From an uncultured Ruminococcus sp. (lineage in GTDB: Bacteria; Bacillota; Clostridia; Oscillospirales; CAG-272): a DNA stretch of 10,099 nt. The stretch covers positions 1 through 10,099 of the forward strand of contig CADBRS010000037.1 of the NCBI GenBank assembly GCA_902797125.1, read 5' to 3'. Every line of letters starts with the position of its first letter. Position 1 is the first letter of the stretch. The position numbers and the translations under genes are program-made. Under the pieces are notes generated by a model. That model was not told the DNA's origin. It worked only from the letters and a program-made list of their open reading frames with translations, and searched no databases. Below are positions 1 to 7,583 of the stretch, in pieces.

Positions 1-597
1 GCAGGTTTCAACGAGTGCCGGGTCAGGGAAATAGGCTTTCGGTGCGCAGGCTACGAAATGCATGCCCATTTTGGCGCAGCCTACCATCAGCGAGTTGCCG
101 GTGTTGAACCGTGCGTCTCCCATGTATACGAGTTTTTTGCCGCGATATGTGCCGAAATGTTCACGGATCGTGAGCAGGTCTGCCAGCATTTGTGTGGGAT
201 GAAATTCATCCGTCAGCCCGTTCCAGACGGGAACGCCGGCATATTTGGCCAATGCCTCGACTCTCTCCTGTCCGAAACCGCGGTATTCGATGCCGTCGAA
301 CATACGTCCGAGCACGCGTGCGGTATCCGCGATAGATTCCTTTTTGCCCAGTTGAGATGCTTTCGGATCCAGATAGACGGCATGCATGCCTAAATCGGCA
401 GAGGCCACTTCAAAGCTGCACCGGGTCCTCGTGCTGGTCTTTTCAAAGATCAGCGCGACGTTTTTGCCTTCGCACAGCCGGTGGCTCACGCCCTTCTTTT
501 TTTCATCTTTCAATTTCGCGCTTAGATCGATCAGATATTCGATCTCTTCGCTTGAAAAATCCAACAGTTTCAAAAAATTTCTGCCTTTGAGCGTCAT
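1..597 (-). CDS. argF: Ornithine carbamoyltransferase, N-terminal 199 residues (3' end outside window)
   Basis: Catalyses carbamoyl phosphate + ornithine to citrulline + phosphate in the cytoplasm, the sixth step of arginine synthesis. The carbamoyl-phosphate loop STRTR is intact at residues 55-59, followed by CSFEVA, and the family signature FHPTQ with its active-site histidine lies in the visible part. The text aligns by eye almost continuously with E. coli ArgI/ArgF (for example the stretches KESI-DTARVLGRM and AGVPVWNGLT). The family is about 300-335 residues, so roughly 100-135 residues, including the ornithine-binding domain, are off the left edge. The ATG is 4 bases after the argD stop, and a GGGGTGA ribosome binding site overlaps that stop, which supports translational coupling. 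It is the last visible gene of the arginine operon. An anabolic role is inferred from context. The alternative, a catabolic OTC, is unlikely because no arcA or arcC is adjacent on the visible side. Confidence 0.96.
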   Translation of the reverse strand, partial: MTLKGRNFLKLLDFSSEEIEYLIDLSAKLKDEKKKGVSHRLCEGKNVALIFEKTSTRTRCSFEVASADLGMHAVYLDPKASQLGKKESIADTARVLGRMFDGIEYRGFGQERVEALAKYAGVPVWNGLTDEFHPTQMLADLLTIREHFGTYRGKKLVYMGDARFNTGNSLMVGCAKMGMHFVACAPKAYFPDPALVETC

Positions 598-601
598 ATG
601 T

Positions 602-1768
602 TCACCCCGGGTTGCAGGCGTCTTTGATGACCTGTACGGCTTTCATCAAAAGATCGTCCGGAATATTGAGAGCAGGGAGCAGTCTGACTTTGTCCTTGGC
701 TGTCAGGCAGAGAACCCCTTTCTGGATGCACTCGGACACGACGTCCGAGGCTTTTTTGACTGTCTTGATGCCGATCATGAGACCCATGCCGCCGACGGAT
801 TCCACACCCGGAGCACCGGTCAGGGCCATTTTTACCATGTCGCCTTTCCGTTTCACGTCCTGGAGAAAAGCGTCATTCAGCCTGGAAAGGATGCTGACGC
901 CGCCAGCACAGCAGACGGGATTGCCGCCGAAAGTGGAGCCGTGGTCACCGAACCCCAGCACGTTTTCGGCTTTTTCTCCGAACAGGCAGGCACCCAAAGG
1001 AAGCCCGCCTCCCAGACCTTTGGCCGTGGATACGAGATCCGGCACGATGTCATAGTTCATATAGGCATACAGTTTGCCCGTCCGTCCGTTGCCGGTCTGC
1101 ACTTCGTCCACGATGAGCAAAACGTCGTTTTCTTTGCAATATGCGGCGACAGACTGGACGTAGGCTTTGTCCAGAACGTTCACGCCGCCCTCGCCCTGGA
1201 TGCATTCGATCAGGACGGCACTGGCCTTGGAGGAGCGGATCAGATTGATCGTTTCGTCCGTTTGATTGGGTTCGGCATAGACGAAGCCGGGAGTCAGCGG
1301 CTGGAAAAGCTCGTGATAGTGCTCCTGACCGGTCGCGGCAAGCGTGGTGACGGTCCTTCCGTGAAACCCGTTTTTGAGCGTGACGATCGTCGGGGATTCG
1401 ATCCCGTGCTTGTCCTGCGCATATTTGCGGGCTGTCTTGATGGCGCATTCATTGGCTTCGGCACCCGAATTACCGAAAAAGACCTTTTTCATGCCGGTCT
1501 TTTCGCAGAGCATTTGCGCCAGACGCATGCAGGGATCCGTGTAGTACAGATTGGACGTATGCTGGACCAGCCCCAGCTGAGCCGTGACGGCCTGGATCCA
1601 CTCGTCGTCTCCGATACCGAAAGCCGTGACGCCGATGCCGCTGCCCAGATCGATATAGGTCTTTCCGTCCGCATCTTTGAGCAGCGATCCTTTTCCGGAC
1701 ACCACGTGGACGGGGAAACGGGCATAGGTGTGCGCGATATAGGTCTTGTCTAGCGCTTGATAATCCAT
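602..1768 (-). CDS. argD: Acetylornithine aminotransferase
   Basis: PLP-dependent class III aminotransferase converting N-acetylglutamate semialdehyde and glutamate to N-acetylornithine and 2-oxoglutarate. With the chosen start the protein has 388 residues, normal for the family. Visible motifs are GNSGAEA at 99-105 (cofactor phosphate site), NGFHGR at 133-138, DEVQTG at 221-226 with the pyridine-binding Asp221, and STAKGLGGG with the Schiff-base Lys250. An in-frame ATG at 1831 would give 409 residues but lies inside argB and adds an unconserved-looking, charged 21-residue extension. The ATG at 1768 is preceded by TGAGGA at 7 bases spacing and gives an N-terminus typical of ArgD, so I prefer it. 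The gene begins 10 bases after the argB stop. In some bacteria ArgD also acts as succinyldiaminopimelate aminotransferase; the sequence cannot settle that. Confidence 0.96.
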   Translation of the reverse strand: MDYQALDKTYIAHTYARFPVHVVSGKGSLLKDADGKTYIDLGSGIGVTAFGIGDDEWIQAVTAQLGLVQHTSNLYYTDPCMRLAQMLCEKTGMKKVFFGNSGAEANECAIKTARKYAQDKHGIESPTIVTLKNGFHGRTVTTLAATGQEHYHELFQPLTPGFVYAEPNQTDETINLIRSSKASAVLIECIQGEGGVNVLDKAYVQSVAAYCKENDVLLIVDEVQTGNGRTGKLYAYMNYDIVPDLVSTAKGLGGGLPLGACLFGEKAENVLGFGDHGSTFGGNPVCCAGGVSILSRLNDAFLQDVKRKGDMVKMALTGAPGVESVGGMGLMIGIKTVKKASDVVSECIQKGVLCLTAKDKVRLLPALNIPDDLLMKAVQVIKDACNPG

Positions 1769-1775
1769 GAAAAAA

Positions 1776-1781
1776 TCCTCA
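1776..1781 (-). promoter_or_regulatory. argD ribosome binding site (decides the start)
   Basis: TGAGGA on the minus strand overlaps the argB TGA stop and sits 7 bases before the ATG at 1768. It supports that ATG over the in-frame upstream ATG at 1831 and implies coupling of argD translation to argB termination. Confidence 0.8.
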
Positions 1782-2663
1782 ATCCGATTGTTTTTCTTTG
1801 TTTCCGACGACCATGGTACCGGCGCCTTCATCCGTCAGAAGCTCCATGAGAATGGAGTGAGGGACGCGGCCGTCCATGATGATGACACTCTCGACGCCCC
1901 GGTTGATGGCATCGATGCAACATTCCACTTTCGGGATCATGCCGCCTGCGATGACTTTGTCTTCAAACAGTTTCAAGGCATCTGAAACGGACAGTTCGGG
2001 GATCAGGGTGGAAGGGTCGTCCTTGTCCCTGAGCACACCGGCGATGTCCGTCATCATGATCAGACGGGCTGCACCCAGGGCGCCTGCAATGAAAGCGGCT
2101 GCCGTGTCGCCGTTGATGTTGTACGTATTGCCTGCGTCATCGCAGCCGATCGTGGAGACAACAGGAATATATCCTCTGTCCAGAAGGTCCATGATGGGCT
2201 GGATATTGACGTCTGTGATCCTGCCGACATAACCCAGTCTCGGGTCTTTCATTTCGGCTTTGATGAGTTTGCCGTCCAGACCGGAGATCCCCATAGCTTT
2301 GCCGCCGTGAAGTTCGAGCAGATTGACCAGACTCTTGTTGATTTTTCCGGCCAGGACCATCTGGACGATATCGACCGTTTCCTTGTCCGTGACCCTCAGT
2401 CCGTCCACGAACTCGGGCTGTTTGCCGAGTTTGCTCATAAGATCCGAGATCTCGGGTCCGCCGCCGTGGATGAGGACGACCTTGACGCCGACCAGCCACA
2501 GAAGTACGATATCTTCCATGACCTGCTGGCGGAGCTGGTCGCTGACCATGGCGTTGCCGCCGTATTTGACGACGACGATCTGTCCGTTATATTGGCGGAT
2601 GTAGGGGAGTGCGCCGGTCAGCACTTTGGCGCGGTCCGCATTGGATAGCTGTATATGTTCCAT
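1779..2663 (-). CDS. argB: Acetylglutamate kinase, arginine-sensitive type
   Basis: Phosphorylates N-acetylglutamate with ATP, the second and usually controlled step of the pathway. At 294 residues it has the amino acid kinase fold motifs: VVKYGGNAM with Lys33, HGGGP at 66-70, NINGD at 182-186, TDIAGV at 205-210 and GGMIPK ending at Lys245. Two features match the arginine-inhibited hexameric kinases of Thermotoga and Pseudomonas rather than the E. coli enzyme: an N-terminal extension of about 25 residues before the first beta strand (the interlacing helix), and a C-terminal arginine-site signature of the form HSILMELLTDEGAGT at about 269-283. Feedback inhibition by arginine is inferred from these, not shown. 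The ATG follows the argJ stop by 15 bases, with AAAGGAA as its ribosome binding site. Confidence 0.97.
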   Translation of the reverse strand: MEHIQLSNADRAKVLTGALPYIRQYNGQIVVVKYGGNAMVSDQLRQQVMEDIVLLWLVGVKVVLIHGGGPEISDLMSKLGKQPEFVDGLRVTDKETVDIVQMVLAGKINKSLVNLLELHGGKAMGISGLDGKLIKAEMKDPRLGYVGRITDVNIQPIMDLLDRGYIPVVSTIGCDDAGNTYNINGDTAAAFIAGALGAARLIMMTDIAGVLRDKDDPSTLIPELSVSDALKLFEDKVIAGGMIPKVECCIDAINRGVESVIIMDGRVPHSILMELLTDEGAGTMVVGNKEKQSD

Positions 2664-2678
2664 GATTGAATTCCTTTT

Positions 2679-3893
2679 TCAGGTCCTGTAGTCGCCGTTG
2701 ATCTTGACGTATTCGTAGGTCAGGTCGCATCCCCATGCGCTGGCGCATGCATTTCCTTCGCCCAGCGTGACCAGGATGTCGATCTCTTCCTTCGAGAGGA
2801 TTTCGGACGCGAATTCTTCGGAGAAGGGCACGCCCGAACCGTTTCTGCAGACTTCGATGCAGCCGGCTTCGGATTTGAAGGATACTCCGACCGATTTGAC
2901 GTCCACGTCCGCGCCGCTGTAGCCGATGGCACACAGCACGCGGCCCCAGTTTGCGTCTGCGCCGAACATCGCGGCTTTGGTCAGACTGGAGGAGATGACG
3001 CTCTTTGCGACTGTTTTGGCCGTCTGAAGATCCTTGGCTCCGGACACGGTGCATTCCAGCAGTTTGGTCGCGCCTTCACCGTCCCCGGCGATGGCCCGGC
3101 ACAAATGGACCGTGACCGTATTGAGCGCTTTCATGAAGACTTTGAAATCCTCGCCGTCTTCAGTGATCTCTTTGTTTCCGCTCAACCCGTTGGCCAGCAG
3201 GACGACCATGTCGTTGGTGGACGTATCCCCGTCGACGGAAATCATATTGAATGTGTTTTGAATATCTGTAGATAGGGCTTTTTGAAGCATGGAAGGCGAA
3301 ACAGCGGCGTCCGTCGTCAGGAAGACCAGCATGGTGGCCATGTTAGGATGGATCATGCCGCTGCCTTTGGCGATGCCGCCTAAATGACAGATCTTGCCGT
3401 TGAGTTCAAATTCGACGGCGATCTCTTTCTTTTTGGTATCCGTGGTCATGATGCCTTCACAGGCGTCTGAACTGCCCGAAGAGGACAGGGAAGAGACCAG
3501 TGGGCCGATGCCGGCTTGGATCGGATCGATGTCCAACGGCTGACCGATCACGCCGGTGGAGGCCACGAGAATGTCCCCTGGCTCCGTGCCCAGCGCCTTG
3601 GCCGTCAGTTCGCACATGGCTTCGGCGATCTCGATTCCGTTGGCATTGCACGTGTTGGCGTTACCGCTGTTGCAGATCAGGGCTTTGGCTTTTCCGTTTG
3701 CGAGATGCTTCTTGGTCACCTCCAATGGAGCGCCCTTGACCAGATTCTGCGTATAGACGGCGGCACCCGATGCCGGGACGTCTGACACGATCAGTGCAAG
3801 GTCTTTTTTGGAATGATTTTTGCGGATCCCGCAATGGATGCCGGATGCTTTGAAGCCTTTCGCGGCGCACACGCCGCCTTCGATCAATTTCAT
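2679..3893 (-). CDS. argJ: Glutamate N-acetyltransferase / ornithine acetyltransferase
   Basis: Transfers the acetyl group from N-acetylornithine to glutamate, releasing ornithine and regenerating acetylglutamate. Some members also use acetyl-CoA as N-acetylglutamate synthase. The 404-residue length is normal. The self-cleavage site is visible as KGSGMIHPNMAT: cleavage before the nucleophile Thr187 would give an alpha chain of 186 and a beta chain of 218 residues. STGVIG at 112-117 supplies the oxyanion-hole residues. The C-terminus ends NGDYRT, close to the family ending. The ATG overlaps the argC stop by 4 bases (ATGA), with AAGGAG 9 bases upstream inside argC. No argA or argE is visible, which fits a cyclic pathway started by a bifunctional ArgJ, but bifunctionality cannot be read from sequence alone. 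Confidence 0.97.
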   Translation of the reverse strand: MKLIEGGVCAAKGFKASGIHCGIRKNHSKKDLALIVSDVPASGAAVYTQNLVKGAPLEVTKKHLANGKAKALICNSGNANTCNANGIEIAEAMCELTAKALGTEPGDILVASTGVIGQPLDIDPIQAGIGPLVSSLSSSGSSDACEGIMTTDTKKKEIAVEFELNGKICHLGGIAKGSGMIHPNMATMLVFLTTDAAVSPSMLQKALSTDIQNTFNMISVDGDTSTNDMVVLLANGLSGNKEITEDGEDFKVFMKALNTVTVHLCRAIAGDGEGATKLLECTVSGAKDLQTAKTVAKSVISSSLTKAAMFGADANWGRVLCAIGYSGADVDVKSVGVSFKSEAGCIEVCRNGSGVPFSEEFASEILSKEEIDILVTLGEGNACASAWGCDLTYEYVKINGDYRT

Positions 3894-4819
3894 TTGTTTT
3901 CTCTCCTTAGGACCAGGCCGGTCGTTTCCGGCAGGCCGAGTAAGATGTTCATATTCTGGATAGCTGCACCAGAAGCGCCTTTGCCCAGATTGTCATAGCG
4001 CGCGGTGAGCAGGATCCGTTCCTCGTTGCCGAGGACGGACAACACCATGTCGTCCGATCCTGCAAAATCGTTGGACGGGAGCATGGGATCCTCTTGATCC
4101 TCATAGCGGATCAGGGGTCCTTCATAATAGTTTTTGTAAACGTCCTTGACGTCCTGTGCCGACCCGCGGATCCAGGAAGCGAACACGGGGACCGTGACGG
4201 TCATGCCGGCATAAAAATCCGACACGATCGGGCAGAAGACGGGCGTTTGCGAGATCTTTGCATAGCGGACCATCTCGGGCAGATGTTTGTGATTCTGGGT
4301 CAGCGCATACTGCCTGGGTGCATCAAGCGACGGATCTCTGTTCTCGTCCTCATAGGATTCGATCATTTTCTTGCCCCCTCCCGAATAACCGGTCACGGAA
4401 AAGGCGGAAAGGGAAACGTCCGGAGACAGCAGCCCGGATGCAACCAGCGGGGCGACCAGGGCGATGAAGCCCGATGCGTGACAGCCCGGGTTGGCGATCC
4501 TTGTGGCATCTTGGATCTTTGAGCGCTGGTTTGTCAGCTCGGGAAAGCCGTATGTCCAAAGGGGATCGACCCGGTGGGCTGTGCTCGTGTCGATGATCTT
4601 CGTTTTTTCGGTCACGAGCTCCATGGCCTCGACCGCGGCCTGGTCCGGAAGGCACAGAAACGTGACGTCCGATTCCAGCATGGCTTCTTTCCGGGAAAGG
4701 GCGTCTTTCCGGAGTTCTTCGGGCAGCGTGATCAGTTCGATGTCAGGTCTCGCTTCCAGCCTTTCCTGGATCCGAAGCCCGGTCGTTCCGGCGCGTCCGT
4801 CTATGAATACTTTAGTCAT
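3890..4819 (-). CDS. argC: N-acetyl-gamma-glutamyl-phosphate reductase, short (type 2) form
   Basis: NADPH-dependent reduction of acetylglutamyl phosphate to the semialdehyde, the third step. The protein has 309 residues against about 340-350 for the common form. It starts with the nucleotide-binding text FIDGRAGTTG (residues 5-14), characteristic of the shorter 'other form' of ArgC. The catalytic cysteine is Cys113 in ANPGCHASGF, and HKHLPEM at 177-183 provides the conserved histidine region. GYSGGGKKM at 144-152 is also typical. The ATG lies 8 bases inside the end of argH and the ribosome binding site is weak (GGAA about 10 bases upstream), so expression probably depends on coupling to argH. 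The position in the operon and the intact catalytic residues make a different dehydrogenase function unlikely. Confidence 0.95.
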   Translation of the reverse strand: MTKVFIDGRAGTTGLRIQERLEARPDIELITLPEELRKDALSRKEAMLESDVTFLCLPDQAAVEAMELVTEKTKIIDTSTAHRVDPLWTYGFPELTNQRSKIQDATRIANPGCHASGFIALVAPLVASGLLSPDVSLSAFSVTGYSGGGKKMIESYEDENRDPSLDAPRQYALTQNHKHLPEMVRYAKISQTPVFCPIVSDFYAGMTVTVPVFASWIRGSAQDVKDVYKNYYEGPLIRYEDQEDPMLPSNDFAGSDDMVLSVLGNEERILLTARYDNLGKGASGAAIQNMNILLGLPETTGLVLRRENK

Positions 4820-6191
4820 TTTTTAGTAATTCCAGTGCTTGTTTGATTTGTTCTTCCACAGAGCCGACGGAGGTGCCGCCCTGGGAAGTCCTTTTCTGCA
4901 TGCAGTTCATCAGATCGATAGCGGCATAGACGTCTTCACCGATCAAGGGGCAGAAGGTCTGATACGTTTTCAGATCCAGATCTTCCAGAACGCAGTCCGC
5001 GTCAATGCAGTGAGCTACGATCCGGCCCGAGATCTTGTAGGCGTCCCGGAAGGGAAGTCCTTTGCGGACCAGATAGTCGGCTAGATCGGTGGCGTTGATG
5101 AAGCCTTTCTGAGCGGCCTTTTTCATGCTGTCCGGGAAGACTTTCATGGACCCGATCATGGGCGCGAGGACTTTCAGACACATGACGAGCGTGTCACAAG
5201 CGTCGAAGACGCACTCCTTGTCTTCCTGCATGTCTTTGTTATAAGCCAGCGGCAATCCCTTCAGGGTGGTCAGGAGAGACATGAGGTCCCCGTAGACCCG
5301 GCCGGTCTTGCCCCGGATGAGTTCGGCCATGTCCGAATTGCGTTTTTGAGGCATGATGGACGAACCCGTGGTATAGGCATCCGAAAAAGCGATGAAATGG
5401 AATTCCCAGCTGGACCAGAGAATGAGTTCCTCAGAAAGTCTGGAGAGATGCATCATCAGGATGGAAGCCGTGCTCATGAACTCCAGGCAGAAATCACGGT
5501 CTGAGACGCAGTCCATGCTGTTCGCTCCGACAGAATCGAAACCGAGTTCACGTGCTTCGGACTCCCGGTCGACAGGGTAGGTGGTCCCGGCCAATGCGCA
5601 GGCGCCGATCGGGGAGACGTTCATCCTGCGGACGGTGTCACCGAGCCTGTCCAGATCGCGGAGCAGCATGGAGACATAGGCCATCATGTAATGACCGAAA
5701 CTGACCGGCTGCGCCCTTTGCAGATGGGTATAGCCCGGCATGATCGTCTCTTGATGCTGAGAGGCGGTCTCGATCAGCGTGCGGCACAAGTCTTTCAAGA
5801 GGCTTTTGATCGTTTCCGATTCATCCCGGAGATACATCCGCAGGTCCAGTGCGACCTGATCGTTCCGGCTTCTTGCCGTATGCAGTTTTTTGCCGTCGTC
5901 CCCGATGCGCGCGGTCAGTTCCTGTTCGACGAACATATGGATGTCCTCGCAGGACGTGTCGATCGGAAGCGCGCCGGATTCGATGTCGGCAAGGATCCCG
6001 GTCAGCCCCGAAACGATGCGTTCGGCTTCGGAAGGCTCGATGATGCCCTGTGCGCTGAGCATATGGGCATGCGCGATGCTTCCGCGGATATCCTGCCTAT
6101 ACATGCGGCTGTCAAAGCCGATGGATGAATTGAAAGCGTCTGCCAGCGGATCCGTTTTTCCGGCCGTGACGCCTGTCCACATTTTTGCCAT
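4812..6191 (-). CDS. argH: Argininosuccinate lyase
   Basis: Cleaves argininosuccinate to arginine and fumarate, the last pathway step. The length of 459 residues matches the family. Seen in order: an N-terminal FNSSIGFDSR/DIRGSIAHAHML region (20-45), TARSRND at 105-111, GYTHLQRAQP at 153-162 with the catalytic histidine, and the fumarase/aspartase superfamily signature GSSIMPQKRNSD at 276-287 containing the mobile-loop catalytic serine. The ATG is 24 bases after the argG stop, with a strong AGGGGAG ribosome binding site. The stop overlaps argC by 8 bases. I see no missing catalytic residue. Delta-crystallin-like or adenylosuccinate lyase alternatives are excluded by the specific motifs and the argG neighbour. 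Confidence 0.98.
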   Translation of the reverse strand: MAKMWTGVTAGKTDPLADAFNSSIGFDSRMYRQDIRGSIAHAHMLSAQGIIEPSEAERIVSGLTGILADIESGALPIDTSCEDIHMFVEQELTARIGDDGKKLHTARSRNDQVALDLRMYLRDESETIKSLLKDLCRTLIETASQHQETIMPGYTHLQRAQPVSFGHYMMAYVSMLLRDLDRLGDTVRRMNVSPIGACALAGTTYPVDRESEARELGFDSVGANSMDCVSDRDFCLEFMSTASILMMHLSRLSEELILWSSWEFHFIAFSDAYTTGSSIMPQKRNSDMAELIRGKTGRVYGDLMSLLTTLKGLPLAYNKDMQEDKECVFDACDTLVMCLKVLAPMIGSMKVFPDSMKKAAQKGFINATDLADYLVRKGLPFRDAYKISGRIVAHCIDADCVLEDLDLKTYQTFCPLIGEDVYAAIDLMNCMQKRTSQGGTSVGSVEEQIKQALELLKND

Positions 6192-6215
6192 GATCTCCCC
6201 TGATGATCCCTGGGA

Positions 6216-7439
6216 TCAGAATTTGGATTTACCGTCCACCAGAGCCTGGACTTTGATGGGCAGGCCGAACAGATTGATGAATCCTTCGGCGTCTTTTTGG
6301 TTGTAATCGGATTCGCCGAACGTGGCGATCTTTTCGGAATAGAGGGAATAAGGACTCCATACGCCGGCTTTGATGATGTTGCCTTTGTACAGTTTGAGTT
6401 TGACCTTGCCGGTCACGTGCTCCTGAGTCTTGTCGACGAAGGCGGTCAGGGCTTCGCGCAAAGGCGTGAACCATTGGCCGTTGTAGACGAGTTCGGCGAA
6501 CGTGACGGACAGTTTCTGCTTTTCATGAAGCGTCATCTTGTCCAGACAGACGGACTCGAGGTAACTGTGCGCTTTGTAGAGGATCGTTCCGCCGGGGGTC
6601 TCATAGACGCCGCGGCATTTCATGCCGACCAGACGGTTCTCGACAATATCCAGAAGCCCGATGCCGTTTTTGCCGCCCAGCTCGTTGAGTTTCAAAATGA
6701 TCTCTTTGGCGCTCATCTTCTCTCCGTTCAGGGAGACGGGCTTGCCCTGTTCGAATTCCATCTCGATATAGGTCGGTTCATCCGGAGCCTGGAGCGGGGA
6801 AACACCCATTTCCAAAAAGCCCGGTTTTTCATATGGCGGCTCGTTGCCCGTGTCTTCCAGATCCAGTCCTTCGTGGGACAGATGCCACAGATTTTTGTCT
6901 TTGGAATAGTTGGTCTCACGGTTGATCTTCAGAGGTACGTTGTGCGCCTCGGCATAATCGATCTCTTCATCCCTGGATTTGATACTCCACTCACGCCAAG
7001 GTGCGATGATGGGCATGTCCGGAGCAAAATGCTTGATGGCCAGTTCGAAACGGACCTGGTCGTTGCCTTTGCCCGTGCAGCCGTGACAGATGGCGTCTGC
7101 GCCCTCTTTGAGCGCGATCTCCACGAGTCCTTTGGCGATGCAGGGACGGGCATGGCTGGTGCCCAGCAGATATTCTTCGTAAACGGCTCCGGCCTGCATG
7201 GTGGGGATGATATATTCATTCACATATTCATCCGTCAGGTCGAGCACATACAGTTTGGAAGCGCCTGTCTTCAAAGCTTTTTCTTCGAGCCCTTCCAGTT
7301 CGTCTGCCTGTCCGACGTTGCCGGAGACGGCGATGACTTCACAGTTATTGTAATTTTCCTTCAGCCAAGGAATGATGATGGATGTATCCAGTCCGCCGGA
7401 ATAGGCCAGGACAACTTTTTTGATGTTTTCTTTGTTCAT
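6216..7439 (-). CDS. argG: Argininosuccinate synthase
   Basis: Condenses citrulline and aspartate with ATP to give argininosuccinate, AMP and pyrophosphate. The protein has 407 residues, the usual size. The N-type ATP pyrophosphatase P-loop SGGLDTS is at 14-20, preceded by KKVVLAY. GTSHARPCIAK (about 93-103) and GCTGKGNDQVRFE (120-132) are the conserved citrulline/aspartate-binding segments. It is the first gene of the arginine operon. The ATG is 8 bases after GGAGG, and a consensus promoter with ARG boxes lies directly upstream. Placing argG and argH ahead of argCJBDF makes the distal enzymes the promoter-proximal genes. No frameshift or unusual residue was seen. Confidence 0.98.
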   Translation of the reverse strand: MNKENIKKVVLAYSGGLDTSIIIPWLKENYNNCEVIAVSGNVGQADELEGLEEKALKTGASKLYVLDLTDEYVNEYIIPTMQAGAVYEEYLLGTSHARPCIAKGLVEIALKEGADAICHGCTGKGNDQVRFELAIKHFAPDMPIIAPWREWSIKSRDEEIDYAEAHNVPLKINRETNYSKDKNLWHLSHEGLDLEDTGNEPPYEKPGFLEMGVSPLQAPDEPTYIEMEFEQGKPVSLNGEKMSAKEIILKLNELGGKNGIGLLDIVENRLVGMKCRGVYETPGGTILYKAHSYLESVCLDKMTLHEKQKLSVTFAELVYNGQWFTPLREALTAFVDKTQEHVTGKVKLKLYKGNIIKAGVWSPYSLYSEKIATFGESDYNQKDAEGFINLFGLPIKVQALVDGKSKF

Positions 7440-7447
7440 GAGTGATT

Positions 7448-7452
7448 CCTCC
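7448..7452 (-). promoter_or_regulatory. argG ribosome binding site
   Basis: GGAGG on the minus strand, 8 bases before the argG ATG. It begins immediately after the downstream ARG box, so a repressor bound there would sit against the ribosome site as well as the transcription start. Confidence 0.85.
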
Positions 7453-7469
7453 GTGAATAATTATGCACC
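7452..7469 (-). promoter_or_regulatory. ARG box C (downstream operator, over the transcription start)
   Basis: The core at 7454-7467 reads TGCATAATTATTCA on the minus strand. It matches the ArgR/AhrC operator pattern TGAATnnnnATTCA at 9 of 10 fixed positions, and the flanking GTG/CAC extend the dyad. It starts 2 bases downstream of the -10 hexamer and covers the expected start site near 7464, a position where a bound repressor would block initiation. The operator pattern is known for ArgR in E. coli and Bacillus; occupancy here is inferred. Confidence 0.75.
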
Positions 7470-7470
7470 G

Positions 7471-7499
7471 ATTATACATATAAATGAAGTAATTGTCAA
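7471..7499 (-). promoter_or_regulatory. Promoter of the arginine operon (sigma-A/sigma-70 type)
   Basis: On the minus strand a perfect -35 TTGACA (7499-7494) and a perfect -10 TATAAT (7476-7471) are separated by 17 bases. The expected start is near 7464, giving a leader of about 25 bases before argG. Both hexamers being fully consensus suggests a strong promoter that relies on repression for control. Confidence 0.88.
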
Positions 7500-7504
7500 G
7501 TATT

Positions 7505-7522
7505 TTTGAATAAATATTCACT
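7505..7522 (-). promoter_or_regulatory. ARG box A (perfect ArgR operator)
   Basis: The core TGAATATTTATTCA (7520-7507 on the minus strand) matches TGAATnnnnATTCA at all 10 fixed positions. The 18-base site ends 5 bases upstream of the -35 hexamer. It is centred at 7513.5, 53 bases from the centre of box C, which is close to five helical turns. Confidence 0.82.
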
Positions 7523-7524
7523 TT

Positions 7525-7542
7525 TTTGAAAAATTATTGACT
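7525..7542 (-). promoter_or_regulatory. ARG box B (degenerate partner of box A)
   Basis: The core TCAATAATTTTTCA (7540-7527 on the minus strand) matches the ARG-box pattern at 8 of 10 fixed positions. It is 2 bases from box A, 20 bases centre to centre, similar to the tandem box pairs bound by one ArgR hexamer in E. coli. The AT-rich surroundings make a chance match possible, so confidence is moderate. Confidence 0.5.
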
Positions 7543-7583
7543 TTTCAACCAGAATAAGAGGATTACGGAAGACAGCTGGGGCA

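Larger units (their letters stand above)
7440..7583. other. Intergenic control region between the lipoprotein gene and argG
   Basis: This 144-base AT-rich stretch contains the argG promoter, the ARG boxes and the argG ribosome binding site. I searched both strands by eye for a stem-loop followed by a T-run to terminate the upstream lipoprotein gene and found none, so some read-through into argG is possible. No small ORF, RNA gene or repeat is supported. Confidence 0.75.

Noticed and set aside
386..1753. A 455-codon open frame on the plus strand opposite argD and argF.
   Set aside because: It is fully antisense to two clear enzymes, has no recognisable domain or good ribosome binding site, and its openness follows from the codon bias of the real genes.
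1769..1831. Upstream ATG for argD at 1831.
   Set aside because: It lies inside argB and adds an atypical extension; the ATG at 1768 has a well-placed TGAGGA and the usual ArgD N-terminus.
6297..7445. A 382-codon open frame on the plus strand opposite argG.
   Set aside because: The minus frame is unmistakable argininosuccinate synthase with intact motifs; the plus frame shows no family resemblance and is a shadow.
7485..7498. A possible fourth ARG box overlapping the -35 element.
   Set aside because: Only 7 of 10 fixed positions match and the region is AT-rich; the resemblance is explained by the -35 hexamer itself.
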